A stretch of 64,000 nt of DNA from Paralithodes platypus (taxonomy: Eukaryota > Arthropoda > Malacostraca > Decapoda > Lithodidae). The stretch spans positions 12,655,720-12,719,719 of the forward strand of contig CM064571.1 in the NCBI GenBank assembly GCA_032716605.1, given 5' to 3'. Under the pieces are notes generated by a model. That model did no database searches. It was given only the letters and a program-made list of their open reading frames with translations, and was not told where the DNA came from. This document shows, piece after piece, positions 20,841-32,160 of the stretch; positions within the stretch are counted from its first letter, which is position 1; every line of letters starts with the position of its first letter. A program made the translations under genes and the position numbers.

Positions 20841-22070
20841 TGTCTTTTAGAGGAAAATAACATACTTAAAGATACTCAACACGGCTTTCGTAAAAAACGT
20901 TCCTGTTTAACAAACCTCTTAGACTTCTTCCACGATATCCTCAACCTCTACGATGAGAGTAAAGCTGTAGATATTATATACCTTGATTTTCAAAAGGCCT
21001 TTGACAAAGTTCCCCACAAACGTTTACTGCTAAAACTAAAAGCGCATGGAATACAAGACGGTGTGTTGAAATGGATAGAAAATTGGCTCAGCAACAGAAA
21101 GCAAAGGGTAGTCATAAACGGTAAGGCATCTAAATGGACCAATGTAAGTAGCGGGGTACCCCAGGGATCGGTACTAGGACCAATTCTCTTTCTAATTTAC
21201 ATCAACGACATAGATGAGGGTCTCACCTGCACAATCTCAAAATTTGCTGACGATACAAAAATTGCAAATAGCGTACTCTCAAAAGAACAAGTTGACGATA
21301 TGCAACACAATCTAGATAAATTGTCATGTTGGGCCCAAATTTGGCAAATGAGTTTCAATGCGGATAAATGTAAAGTACTACATGTCGGATACCTAAATGA
21401 GAAAGCAAACTATTCGATGAATGGCACTCAGCTTAAGAATGTAAACAGAGAAACTGATCTGGGAGTAACAATATCGAGTAACCTAAAACCGAGTCAACAA
21501 TGTTCAGAAGTTGTTAAGAAGGCAAACAAAATAATTGGCTTTATAGGCAGGTCATTTGAGCATAAATCCAAAGAAGTTATCCTAACCCTTTACAATTCCT
21601 TAGTCCGCCCTCTTCTGGAATACTGCGTTCAATCCTGGTGCCCTTATTACCAAAAAGATATAAACAAGCTAGAACGAGTTCAACGTAGAGTTACCAAAAT
21701 GATACCTAGCCTAAAGAACAAACCATACGAAGAGCGTCTTAGAGAATTAAATCTATTTCCTTTAACCCAGCGCAGATTAAGAGGCGACTTAATTCAAGTG
21801 TTCAAAATCATCAAAGGCATCGACAATATGAACTGTAGTAAGTACTTCACTATCGACCAATCTAATTACATGCGGGGAAACGGTTGCAAAATTATTGGTA
21901 AATCTTTTAACTCGCACGAATCTAAGAATTTCTTCTTCAATCGAGTTGTCAACTTGTGGAATGGGCTTCCCCGAGACGTTATAGACTGCAGCACCGTTGA
22001 TTCATTTAAATTCCGCCTAGACAAATATCTCGCATCAAACCCGCGACTGACTGCGTTTGTAAATGAATAA
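20837..22070 (+). CDS. LINE C2 reverse transcriptase (C-terminal part)
   Basis: An open frame of about 410 codons without a LINE start codon; the reported upstream codons read the AC repeat. It starts just before HGFRKKRSCLTNLL, then IIYLDFQKAFDKVPH (about 20970), SGVPQGSVLGPILF (about 21155) and the catalytic FADDTK (about 21243). A thumb and C-terminal region ends with WNGLPRDV and NPRLTAFVNE. The endonuclease and the N-terminal RT half are missing, so it is inactive alone. The absence of stops suggests recent insertion. Confidence 0.85.
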
Positions 22071-22290
22071 CTTTATCCTCCCCTCAGTTACTAACCCATA
22101 TGTCCCCTACTAACTTCCTAGTCCTGCCACGTTAGTGGCAGGGCAGTAGTTCCCTTTCCAATGTTCCCTTACCCACTCTAAACCACTGTTTGGACACTTG
22201 ATCCTCAGTGTTTTGGAGGACAAGCAACCTAGAAGGGTCACTAGACCTGTTGTTGCTTGATTTCCTTTGTACTCCTTTGTACTTTGTACA
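20837..22290 (+). mobile_element. 5'-truncated CR1-like LINE (family C2)
   Basis: It begins inside RT right after an AC microsatellite and ends in a tail of TCCTTTGTAC-like repeats (about 22260-22288). The 3'UTR has a small CCTGCCAC...GTGGCAGG hairpin (about 22124-22142). The coding part is uninterrupted. A decayed relative is at 8824-9175. Confidence 0.8.
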
Positions 22291-22359
22291 CACACGATAT
22301 ACATGTATAACAGTACGCCTGATTGTCCCATGCACCCCTCTCCTTCCTTCTCCTTCTCT

Positions 22360-22454
<95 letters not shown>

Positions 22455-22750
22455 AAAACTTACACCTAATATTTACCTGAAATACACAGCAACGGAAACC
22501 CGAACCACAAACGGACTGTATCCCGGATCCCCCGAGAGATAAGAGTCCACAACACCACCACCATCGCCTGGAGACTGGATCGAACCCAACTGTTTTGTCT
22601 TTCTTTTTTGTTTTGGTTTGTGGACACCTCAACCAATAGACCAGTTACACCAGTAGATCTCGACCAGTGCCAACTCAACCAGGGCCAACCAAATCACTGT
22701 TTATGATGAACTAACCTAACTACCTTGCAGAGTAACCTAACCTAACTCTA
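22291..22750. other. Spacer with a long CT microsatellite
   Basis: A (CT)n tract of about 85 bp at 22364-22451, then a repeat-poor spacer with CCTAACC words at 22710-22748. Poly-(SL) and poly-(RE) ORFs are products of the dinucleotide run. Confidence 0.65.
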
Positions 22751-22939
22751 CCCCTTCTGTACCGGCGGTCTTTTTCATTCTAATCTAGCAATATGTGTAA
22801 TTTAAGGAGGATCGGTGGTAGTTAAAAGGGTTAAGTGAGATAGTTCGAAGCCTGTTAATTGCTGAAACTGAATAAAATCGTCTAATACTCTAATAGTAGC
22901 CAGAATAAAGTTAAAAGGAGGATGGCGGTACAGAAGGGG
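22751..22939. mobile_element. 189-bp TTAA MITE with CCCCTTCTGTACCG ends
   Basis: The right end is followed by TTAA (22940-22943); the left flank is TCTA (decayed). The inverted ends are CCCCTTCTGTACCGGCG and CCCCTTCTGTACCGCC. The internal block GTTAAGTGAGATAGTTCGAA recurs at 34018, where a second copy (33545-34114) is split by another MITE. Confidence 0.65.
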
Positions 22940-23097
22940 TTAATAGTATTGGTTGAGTTGGCACTGGTTGAGAGCTACTAGTTTAAATGGTGTACTGGTT
23001 GAGTTGTCCGGCCACCCTCTTTTTTTTGTACCTAGGCACGCGTGTGTGATGGCGAGAAGCGATTTTCCTGATTTCTTTCTGGGTCCACTGTGGTAAC
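22940..23097. other. Short spacer
   Basis: It contains GTGTGTGATGGCGAGAAGC (about 23042), a block that recurs at about 23435 on the other side of the MITE at 23098-23392. Confidence 0.4.
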
Positions 23098-23392
23098 TGA
23101 TAGACCTCCATCAAGCTTATATAAACACCCGCCCAAGACCCTCCTTCAAGATAAATTTGTACATTTTTCGGTAGAAAAATGTCCCGGCCATAGGCCGCTT
23201 CCTCTTAAAATTTCAGGCTCGCTATGGCTCGCCAGGAAAAATCGACACCTTAATGACGCGAAAAGTCTTAATATTGACGAAGAAAGGTCATAAATATCTG
23301 CAAACTAATGGGGCCGAACGTCTTAAAATTTAAAAACTAATGGGACTAAACATGAGGAAGAAGTGTGACCAGAAAGAACGACTTATCTCTCC
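23098..23392 (-). mobile_element. Left-truncated TTAA-GGGG MITE
   Basis: Reverse-oriented family copy: GACCTCCATCAAGCTT at the left, then the hairpin-like AATGTCCCGG block, core GGCTCGCTATGGCTCGCC, and right end CTCTCC followed by TTAA (23393-23396). The usual left terminus is not visible. Confidence 0.6.
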
Positions 23393-23469
23393 TTAAAGTT
23401 TTCCGGTCAGGGGTATTTTTTTTATATACCGAGGCATGCGTGTGTGATGGCGAGACGCGATTTTCCAGT

Positions 23470-24343
23470 TTTCTTTCTGGGCCCACAGTGATACATGATA
23501 GGGTGGTGGTTAGGACATACGGGGAAGGTGGTTTCTGGGTCCACAGTGATACATGATAGGGTGGTGGTTAGGACATACGGGGAAGGTGGTTTCTGGGTCC
23601 ACAGTGATACATGATAGGGTGGTGGTTAGGACATACGGGGAAGGTGGTTTCTGGGTCCACAGTGATACATGATAGGGTGGTGGTTAGGACATACGGGGAA
23701 GGTGGTTCTGGGTCCACAGTGATACATGATAGGGTGGTGGTTAGGACATACGGGGAAGGTGGTTTCTGGGTCCACAGTGATACATGATAGGGTGGTGGTT
23801 AGGACATACGGGGAAGGTGGTTTCTGGGTCCACAATGATACATGATAGGGTGGTGGTTAGGACATACGGGGAAGGTGGTTTCTGGGTCCACAGTGATACA
23901 TGATAGGGTGGTGGTTAGGACATACGGGGAAGGTGGTTTCTGGGTCCACAGTGATACATGATAGGGTGGTGGTTAGGACATACGGGGAAGGTGGTTTCTG
24001 GGTCCACAATGATACATGATAGGGTGGTGGTTAGGACATACGGGGAAGGTGGTTTCTGGGTCCACAGTGATACATGATAGGGTGGTGGTTAGGACATACG
24101 GGGAAGGTGGTTTCTGGGTCCACAATGATACATGATAGGGTGGTGGTTAGGACATACGGGGAAGGTGGTTTCTGGGTCCACAGTGATACATGATAGGGTG
24201 GTGGTTAGGACATACGGGGAAGGTGGTTTCTGGGTCCACAATGATACATGATAGGGTGGTGGTTAGGACATACGGGGAAGGTGGTTTCTGGGTCCACAGT
24301 GATACATGATAGGGTGGTGGTTAGGACATACGGGGAAGGTGGT
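23470..24343. repeat. 58-bp minisatellite, 15 units
   Basis: The unit is 58 bp (TTTCTGGGTCCACAGTGATA then CATGATAGGGTGGTGGTTAG then GACATACGGGGAAGGTGG); one unit is 57 bp. Units are nearly identical. One site varies, CACAGTG or CACAATG: units 7, 10, 12 and 14 carry A, so units 10-15 alternate. The unit length is not a multiple of three, so ORFs through it are artefacts. Confidence 0.95.
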
Positions 24344-24447
24344 TTTTCTTGTGTTTCATTCTTTACACAGATGAAGAGTACCACTTCCAGTCTTAAAACT
24401 AAATTGTCAATGTTTTGCACCGTGTAAGGATAATATGGAGGATAGGG

Positions 24448-24486
<39 letters not shown>

Positions 24487-24536
24487 TTTATTCAGTCAGC
24501 AATTTACAGAGTTGGTACCACATAGTTTGTTACAAA
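24448..24536 (-). mobile_element. Very short 3'-end copy of LINE family D
   Basis: (AAT)n followed by ATTTATTCAGTCAGCAATTT and then ACAGAGTTGGTACCAC, identical to the 3' end of the LINE at 25573 for about 65 bp beyond the triplet run; the sequences then diverge. It is read as an extremely 5'-truncated insertion. Confidence 0.7.
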
Positions 24537-25572
24537 ACTATGGAGAGTTGAAAGGAAGGGAGGAATCAGGAAAGGCGAGAGGAATAGAAGGAGAAAGTGG
24601 CACGAAGGATAGGTAGAAAGTAGAAGATAGTCTTCATAAAATGGGAGGAGGTATTAATAAGTAAGATTAGGGAGGATAGGGATGCAGGGAGAATATAAAG
24701 GAAGGGGGGAGTCAGGGAAGGAGAGAGGGATGGAAGGGGAAAATGGCCTTACCTTGGAGTTACCTATGAGAGGTTCGGTCAGCGGCCTCGGCAATAGCTG
24801 CTTCCCTCGAGTCTGTTTGCTGCCTTTGCTTGTTAAACAAGACTATCCGAGGAAGCAGCTGCTGTGGCTGGAAGGATAGACAGAAAGTTGAAGAGAGTCA
24901 GACGTTGATACTGGTATTCTTAAACACTTATTTCCCATCGCAGCGCCGTTAATGGACGTACTAACTAGAAATATGACATTACCTTTAGAAATGAGAAAAC
25001 TAATTGGCGACTTTCTGTAAACAACATTGGTTCTCACAATATTCGTTCAGCATCAGGCGCTGGGAAGGGAAATAATCGTTTAAAAATACAACCATGAGAG
25101 GGTGGGAGAGGGTGGGAGAGGGTGGAACGGATGGGATGGGATGCAGAAAGGGTGAAACAAATAGGCGAGAGGAAAAGAAAATAGGGGGAGGGACAATTTT
25201 CAAACCACAGCGAAGGGCGGCACGTTCCTCGGTGCCACTAGTAGAGTAGCGAACCCAACATATTGAAGGTAGTTAGTGAGAGGGAAGGTGGAAGAGAGGG
25301 CTGACAGAGAGAGGGAAGCGGGAGTTAGGAAGGGAGAAGGAGGGGAGAGAAGATAATGGGACAGGGGTTGTAGGAAAGGGGGAAGGTAAAGGTAGAAAGA
25401 GAGAAGAGGGAAGTAGGAAGGGAGAGAGGGGGAATGGGGGGGGAGACAGAGAGAGAGGGGGGTATTAGGGTAGATAGTGAGACAGGGAAGGTAGGAGGGA
25501 GAGAGGGGGAGGGGAGGGGGTTCTAAAAGGGGGGAGTTAGGCATGGAGGGCAAAGAGGATTGAAAGAGGTTA
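24537..25572. other. Purine-rich unassigned sequence with one long hairpin
   Basis: GGA/GAAG-rich spacer. It holds a hairpin at 24791-24862 and a short tandem GAGAGGGTGG (about 25096-25122). Minus-strand ORFs rich in Pro, Ser and Leu reflect the composition. No gene supported. Confidence 0.5.
24791..24862. other. Stem-loop of unknown function
   Basis: AGCTGCTTCCCTCG (about 24796) pairs with CGAGGAAGCAGCT (about 24850) with one bulge, enclosing a smaller CTTGTT/ACAAG stem. It could be a structured RNA or a foldback remnant; I recognise no snRNA motif. Confidence 0.4.
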
Positions 25573-25573
25573 T

Positions 25574-25604
<31 letters not shown>

Positions 25605-25898
25605 TTTATTCAGTCAGCAATTTACAGAGTTGGTACCACATAGTTTGTTACAAATATGACATGTACCAGCCTTGCATAATTCCAACTAAGGATAGCCCAA
25701 TAAGGCCGTTAGGCGTATTTCCATTGGGGTCCTTGTGGGATTAGGTTAGCTGGGGAAAAGGGGAGGATAAAGAAATAGATACTTTAGAAAAAGTATTTCT
25801 AGGGGGTTATTTTAAGATACCTTACATCCTATAGTAAATATCAGTAATCCGTAATCAGTAATCATTTCCGTTTGGTTTGTCTATCTCTTATGTCGTAT

Positions 25899-27340
25899 TT
25901 AGTAGTAGACATAAGCTTGGTGCTCCCTTCTCGCAGCTGTCCGGTTCAGGTGTTCCTTCAGGCTACGTCTGAAGGAATACAGTGTTCTCTTTTCACGGAC
26001 TGACTGGGGTAGGTCGTTCCAGTCTTTGATGGCAGTGAAGAAGAATGTTTGCTTACCCTGTCCTTGGATTCTCGGGACCTTAAAATTAAACATCATGTTT
26101 CTTGTATTATGTCCACTCCTCTCATTTGCTTTAACAAAATCATTCTTTAGATACTCTGGAGCTCTGTCATAGAACATTTTGAAGGCATTAGTTATCCTGA
26201 TTTGTTTGGCCCTGTCAGAAACATTGAGCATACCTAGTGACTGAAGTTGTTCCTGGCCAACATGTGATCTGGGTCCTAGGTTCAGCATGAACCTAACCAT
26301 TTTATTTTGAGTGACCTGAAGTTTGTGCTGTGCTGATTTAGATGATGCAGAGTACCAGGATGACACAGAATAGTCAAAATGACATTGAACAAGCGCTTGG
26401 CAGAGGGTCTTTTTGGTCGCCGCGGGCAAGCATCCCACCTGTCTATACAGGTATTTTATACGTGCTCTACACTTACTCAGGATAGATTCCAAAATTGTTT
26501 CACCTGACAAACTCTCGTCCAGTTTCAGTCCGAGATATTTAACTTGTGACACTGTTGTTATAGGAATATCATTACAGTTGACCGAGAAGCCCACAATGTC
26601 TTTCAGTTTGCGTTTTGTTCCACATAAGATGGCTTCCGTCTTGCCCAGGTGAAGAGATAGTCTATTGTCCACTAGCCATTCACTACATGATGCTAGTTCT
26701 TTGGAAAGTGAAGCGGCAATACTTATTGGGTCTTTTCCTGAAACCAGAAGCACGCTGTCGTCTGCATACAGTAATAATTTACATGAGACGCTCAGTTCCA
26801 TGTCGTTCACATAACAGAGAAAGAGTAAGGGACCAAGGATGCTTCCCTGCGGGACCCCACAGTTAATTGGCATAGGATCAGATATATTATCATCAATTTT
26901 GACTCTTTGGATTCTACCACTAAGATAAGCTTTAAACCAGTTCACAGACCCTATGCCCATAGCTTGTAGTTTATTACATAGGATATCATGGTCTACTGTG
27001 TCAAACGCTTTTTGTAGATCAAGAAGAACCATACCGGTGTAGTTACCTTTAGACATTTCTTTACGAATGTGATCCGTTAAGTGGATGAGACAGGAGTCTG
27101 TCGAGTACATGCATCTGAAACCTGATTGAAACTTATAGAATAGATCATTTTGTTTGAGGTAGTGTTCAATTTGGGTGTATACCGCTCTTTCAAGGATTTT
27201 AGATACAATACATAATATGCTAACTGGTCTGTAGTTGCCAACTTCTAGTTTATTTCCTTTCTTGAATAGAGGGGTTACAATAGCTTCCTTCAGTTCAGCA
27301 GGTACTGTGTTGGTGTTAATTGACAAGTTGATGATGTGGG
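25899..27340 (-). pseudogene. LINE D reverse transcriptase
   Basis: The ORF of 475 codons starts downstream of a frameshift and runs to the stop at 25899. Motifs in order: VTPLFKKGNKLEVGNYRPVS, SGFR-MYSTDSCL, LLDLQKAFDTVDHDIL (about 27000), CGVPQGSILGPLLF (about 26860) and the catalytic YADDS (about 26770). The C-terminus has FNFKVPRIQGQGKQTFFF and WNDLPQSVR (about 26000). The first ATG is not a natural start; the protein is continuous with the upstream endonuclease except for one missing base in a C-run near 27343. Confidence 0.8.
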
Positions 27341-28580
27341 TTAGGGGCCTGCTATACCAATGGCTCCATCTCGTAGAAATTTGGCAGGAATTTTGTCTGG
27401 TCCTGTGCTCTTATGTACATTTAGGTTAGACAGCTCGTCAAAAGTGTATTTTGGTGTAACATTTTGCAATCTAAATGTGTTCGGGTGTATGTCTTTATCT
27501 CTGTAGAAATTACGAAAGGTGGCCGTTGTTGTCGTGTATTTATTGAGAGGTTGAGGTAGGTCCTGTGCAAGTGTGTTTGCTATGGAAGTGAAGAAGGAGT
27601 TGAAGTAGGTTGAAATTTGTCGTTTATCGTGGCAAACCTGATCATTAATGGTGAGAGCAATATTAGTGTTAGACGAATCCCTTGTCTTGTTGCTGTAGCC
27701 TGTTGTTTGTAGGTGCCTCCATAGTTTCTTTGGGTTATTCTGATATTCCTCTGCCTTATTGTGAAAATAATTATTTTTCGCTGATTTCATTTTCCTACTT
27801 AGTTTATTCCTGGCCCTGTTGAACTCATGTTTCAGACCTTGATCCTGTCTATGTTTCGCTAGCCTTTTTAACAGATTGTCTCTGTGTTCCAGATGGTGTA
27901 GTATGTCATTGTTGATCCATGGGTCTGACCTTGCTTTAATTCGTATGTCTTTCAGAGGAGCTATTTCGTCTAGGATGTTTGTGATGATGGTTCTGAAGCC
28001 AACCCATGCGTCATTAACGTTTGTACTTCCAAACACTGGAGACCAGTCTGTATTCCATAAAATGTCCAGAAATGTTTCCTTATTGTAGTTTCTGAGTGAC
28101 CTTGTTTTGATAATCTTGTGATTCTCTAGGGTAATTTTTGTGGTTTTCCGTGTGCAATATGTGACGAAGTGATCACTTATCCCAGTCTGTATAACCCCTG
28201 ATTGGGATATTTTGTCCTCTCTGTTACAGTTTATGTGGTCTAATATTGTGGCAGTGTTCTCAGAGATACGTGTGGGGGTTGTGATGAGTTGTTTGTGATT
28301 GTGCATTGTCAGTATATGCCTATATTCTCGTACAAGCCTATCATTTCGTTGTTTGTAACACAGGTTAAAATCCCCTAGTATGATGGATTCATTCCGAGGG
28401 TCTAGCGATGACAAAGTTCGTTCAAATTTGGTCAAGAATTGTGTGTCGGCTGGTGGCCTATAGCATACCCCAATTGTGATGGGTCTTGTCCTCGGCAGGT
28501 GTAGGTCGATCCACAGAGCTTCGTGATTTTCTACATGGAGGTCGGTCCTAGTTGTGTGTGTGAGGTTGTTTTTTATACAG
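27341..28580 (-). pseudogene. LINE D endonuclease C-terminal part and linker
   Basis: The frame opens at about 28576 without ATG (the first Met is at 28435). It shows IGVCYRPPA (about 28460), ILGDFNL (about 28385) and GISDHFV (about 28175), which are the C-terminal half of an APE endonuclease, then a basic linker with KLWRHL and the pre-RT motif KSTGPDKIPAKFL (about 27395). The N-terminal endonuclease catalytic part is missing through 5' truncation. Confidence 0.8.
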
Positions 28581-28588
28581 ACAGGTTA

Positions 28589-29009
28589 CGCTGGGAAAAA
28601 GGATAAAGAAGAGGCAAGGGTATAAACGAGAGAGAGAGAGAGGGGAGAGATGAAAGATTTGGCGAACAAGGGATCACGGGAAAGAAACCGATAAATAGAT
28701 TAGGAATTTGGGGATAGATATTTGCCGAAAAAGAGTTAACGAAAATTAAGAAAATGTGGAGAGGAAATATGTTGTAAGTGGCACACAAAATATACGAATA
28801 AGCTAGAAGTATGAAAGTTAGATACACGTTATATCCTGGATGAGGAGAGAATGAAAAACAGTATACCGGTACACCCATTCACAAGATAGTAAGATAGTAA
28901 CTGAGGATCATTTTAAAGGGATAATAATTCAATTTGTAAAAAAATAAGAAATTCTAATAAAATCCAGGTAATGCTAGAAGGGGAGAACCATAAAAGTGAA
29001 ACAAACATA

Positions 29010-29067
<58 letters not shown>

Positions 29068-29268
29068 CTGATGCAAATTACTTTGTAAAGAGCAAACTAG
29101 AAAAAATATATATTTTATCTTCCTCCCTCTCAAATTATGACTCAACTCCAGCCAGTCGAGCTAAACAGAGCTAGACAGTAAGACACGTACCAATAGGCAG
29201 TTTGGCAGGTTGAAAGGCATGTTGATAAATGATCATGTTGAAGAGTTCTTTTGGTTGCCGAGGTTTAA
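28589..29268. other. Spacer with TA microsatellite
   Basis: GA-rich sequence, then (TA)n at about 29012-29067. No supported gene. Confidence 0.55.
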
Positions 29269-29964
29269 GGGGAGAAGGGTAGCTTTTCTGGTCTCCTTTC
29301 TCCCTCTTATTATGCCCCATTTTTGTTTTGAGATTATAATGCCCCTTTCCCACTGGTGAGACATGTCACGATTTTCGTCGCCGACACCAATAAATTGGCA
29401 CGTTCGTGACATGTCTCAACACCTTTCATGAAAAATCGTTTGACTGTCAAGGGCCCTCGCGGGTCGTCGCAAATGTTCGGACAGTTCAAAATTTTGGACG
29501 AGGACTCACGAGGATTGGTTACCCTCGCAAGCATCGTCGAGCATCGCCGTGGGATATGCGAGGGTTTCTGCGATCATCGGCGAGACATCGCAGAGTTTGT
29601 CGCACAAATTATTATTTTTTAAATTTTCCAAAACGTCGCACGACGGATCGCCGATGCTCTCGGATGTTCCGAGAACATCGACGATCATCGGCGATTTCCT
29701 CGTCGATTAGTCGTCAACGTGCGCACGAATACTCGCCGAGAGTATACCCGCCAGGGGTATGCTCCGAAGGAGGCATGCGAAGGGCCTTGCGACATAGCGG
29801 AATGCTCAAGACACACCTGCCGAGGCCAATGAGTACCTTCGGCGAGGTGGGTAAAACAAAATGATAAGGCCTATAGTGAACCTGTCAACCCTTTTTTCTA
29901 TGCACCTCTCGTGGGGGGTTCACCTGTTTTTGTTTTCTCTTTCTCTCCTTTTCTCTCTTTCTCT

Positions 29965-30245
29965 GATTTGCATCCATTCAGCCCCATTCAGCCAACTGTT
30001 TTAAGACGTTTATCCCCATCCAAGTATCGATATCTTACTGGCAAGCGATAGCGAACCAGCATTATATGGAGAAATCCGGCTTTGCCGGAGAAATGTTTCT
30101 ATCGAAAAACTTACAAAATTAGCTTGCTCTCAAAACAAAAATATATATATGTTGGCTCGCTACCGGTCACCATGAACATATTGAAACCTGGATGGGGGTA
30201 AACGTCTTAAAACAGTAGGCTGAACGGGGCCGAACGGATACAAGG
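29965..30245. mobile_element. Foldback element, second copy of the 15205 type
   Basis: Inverted halves: CATCCATTCAGCCCCATTC ... GCGATAGCGAACCAGC on the left and GGCTCGCTACCGG ... GAACGGGGCCGAACGGATAC on the right, around an AT-rich centre. Similarity extends outward into inverted TTTTGTTTTCTC and GAGAAAACAAA tracts up to about 29920 and 30330. Confidence 0.65.
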
Positions 30246-30344
30246 CAAAGAGAGAGGGAGAGAAATAGAAAACAAACACAAAACGAGGAGAGAGGGAGAG
30301 AAAGAGAAAACAAAAAAAGGGGAGGTGGGCTCAATATTTAAGCC

Positions 30345-30545
30345 GTAACGCAAACATTGAGCCCACCTCGCTGTTTTTTGTTTTCTCTTTCTCTTCCTCT
30401 CTCCTCGTTTTTTTTTCTATTTCCCTCCCTCTCTCTTTGCCTTGTATCCGTTCGGCCCCATTCAGCCAACTGTTTTAAGACATGTATCCCATTCATATGT
30501 CGATTTCTTCCTGGCGAGCGATAGCGAACCAGCATTATATGGATG
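30345..30545 (+). repeat. Inverted partial copy of the neighbouring foldback element
   Basis: GAGCCCACCTCGC at 30358 mirrors GAGGTGGGCTC at 30323. The following 190 bp repeat the left half of the foldback element (through GGCGAGCGATAGCGAACC, about 30512) in head-to-head arrangement. Confidence 0.6.
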
Positions 30546-30794
30546 AATTGAAGCCTGTGCCTTTTAATTATTGTGTTAATATTAATTACTACCATATGTG
30601 CTGTACTGTCCCTGAAAACATAATAAGGGTCGTATTTGTCATTAATATGATAAATTTCACATGGAAAAAACAAAAACAAAAAAATTATATCCCCGCCGCT
30701 GTAGGCCTACTCCCTCCCTTCCCCTCCCCGTCCCGGCCTCAACCCCGACCCCGTTACTGTGATGATGTTCATAAGCCTTGTGCTACACCCTAGG

Positions 30795-30875
30795 TGTGGT
30801 GGTGTGGTGGAGTGGTCTTGCCACTGGCCTGGTAATCCAAAGGTCCGGGGTTCAAATCCCGATGTATCAATGGGA
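30795..30875 (+). ncRNA. tRNA-like Pol III promoter unit (probable SINE head)
   Basis: A box TGGTGGAGTGG (30805-30815) and B box GGTTCAAATCC (30849-30859) both match the Pol III consensus, and the T arm can form (GGGGTTCAAATCCC). The 5' flank and 3' acceptor do not pair. A poly-A run at 31328-31347 about 450 bp downstream could be a SINE-type tail, but the link is unproven. Confidence 0.5.
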
Positions 30876-32160
30876 AGATATTATTGGGTTGGAATTTGTG
30901 CTGTACCTAGTATCAGTGCATTACCACAAGCCCACCGAAACGTCAAAAAATACCCTCATTGTTTCCTGATTAAATAGCACTGTATGAATATTCCCATATT
31001 CAAAATATGCTATAGGGGTGCAATGCCTGATGAGTTATCTGCTCAACAGGTGGCGTTGTGTGTGTGTAAGTGTGAGAGTCCGAGTGTAGGGGGTGAGACA
31101 GTGAAGCACGGGAACGAGGTGGCTTCAGAGATGGGGTCGTTTCGGGCCATGAGTGAGCACCGTGCCTCATGTGAAGGCAAGATGGCAGGTGCTCGTTGTA
31201 CTCTACGTGCTTCACATGTCTCACTCCCTAGACTGGAACAAGACCTCACGGGCTTCACTGTTCATTGTAAAGCGGTGAATGTTAAGGCTCTCAGCCTATG
31301 CCCGAGAGGAAGTAAGTTGGAATATAGAAAAAAAAAAAAAAAAAAAACTATTGATAATGCAAACTATTGAACACACTTAAAAGTGTATGTTATTTGGTCT
31401 CTATATATTCTGTGAATTATTTCTGATATGATGGAATTAAAGATTTGTTTTTCTCACCAACTCATAATCAGCAAAAACGACACAAATGTCAATTAAAAAC
31501 ATGTTACAATATTTCCCTATCATTTTGTGTATACCGTGGGAAAAACAAAACAAAATCTATCAAACGTAAATCTTCCGGTCTCCGAAGCTCAGCGCGCCTC
31601 CCACAGCAAGATGGAGGGGAGGGTTGAAATATTGTGTTGACTATCTTATTTATTGTTTATCTATGTGCTGGAAGGATATTATATTTTTCAATTCCATCGC
31701 ATTAGAAATGATTCAAAGATTACAAAAAGTCCAAATAAGATATAGTTATGTTAATGTATAAGGAAGTTAGGTAGATGCATTAGATAGATAGATAGATAGA
31801 AAGAGAGAGTTGCAGAGGGGAAGTGAGAGATAAAACACAACTATTATGAGATGGACTTAATTGGTTCTGAAAAAACAAAGGAGACATTTTTGTTGACTCT
31901 CTTTTTCATGTTATTATTTGTGTGCTAGAAGGATAATAAGGTCCATACGAACACTACATCGTTTTTGCGTAGATGCGGCGTATGTCTCACCATCTCTAAA
32001 TTTTACAGGTACGTTGTGGTCGAGGTTAATCTAGAATGAGCTCTGGGGCCGTGTCAATGTGTTTATATACAACAACAAAAGTTTGGGGGGTTGTGGGTGG
32101 GTGGGGGCATGTTTACTTGACCCATTGTAACGAGATATGGGATGGGTGTGGGGGCTATTT
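30876..32160. other. Unassigned interior of the 3.35-kb TIR element
   Basis: It contains an A20 run (31328-31347), GATA repeats (about 31784-31800) and a G-rich tract (about 32080-32110). ORFs at 30984-31370 and elsewhere lack recognisable domains and end in the poly-A run. Confidence 0.45.

Larger units (their letters stand above)
25573..28582 (-). mobile_element. 5'-truncated LINE with (ATT)n tail (family D)
   Basis: A minus-strand non-LTR retrotransposon. The tail is the ATT run at 25573-25604, and the body starts inside the endonuclease at about 28582. AGGTTA at 25567-25572 and 28583-28588 is a possible 6-bp target duplication. Only one coding break is evident, near 27341. The RT style (LLLYADDSVLL) is that of a family common in aquatic invertebrates; I do not assign a clade firmly. 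Confidence 0.8.

Noticed and set aside
22132..22632. ORFs encoding long RE, ER or SL runs
   Set aside because: Products of the CT/GA microsatellite at 22364-22451. The same holds for ORFs at 19937, 28954, 36583, 41526 and 62845.
23470..24343. A CRISPR-like array
   Set aside because: Units are contiguous and identical without spacers, in a eukaryotic context. It is a minisatellite.
23626..24420. Minus-strand ORFs repeating PYVLTTTLSCITVDPETT
   Set aside because: They read through the 58-bp repeat, whose length is not divisible by three; no conserved frame is possible along the array.
31000..31370. A short gene ending in poly-Lys
   Set aside because: The frame ends in an A20 run and has no domain. 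It may be part of a SINE-like insertion.
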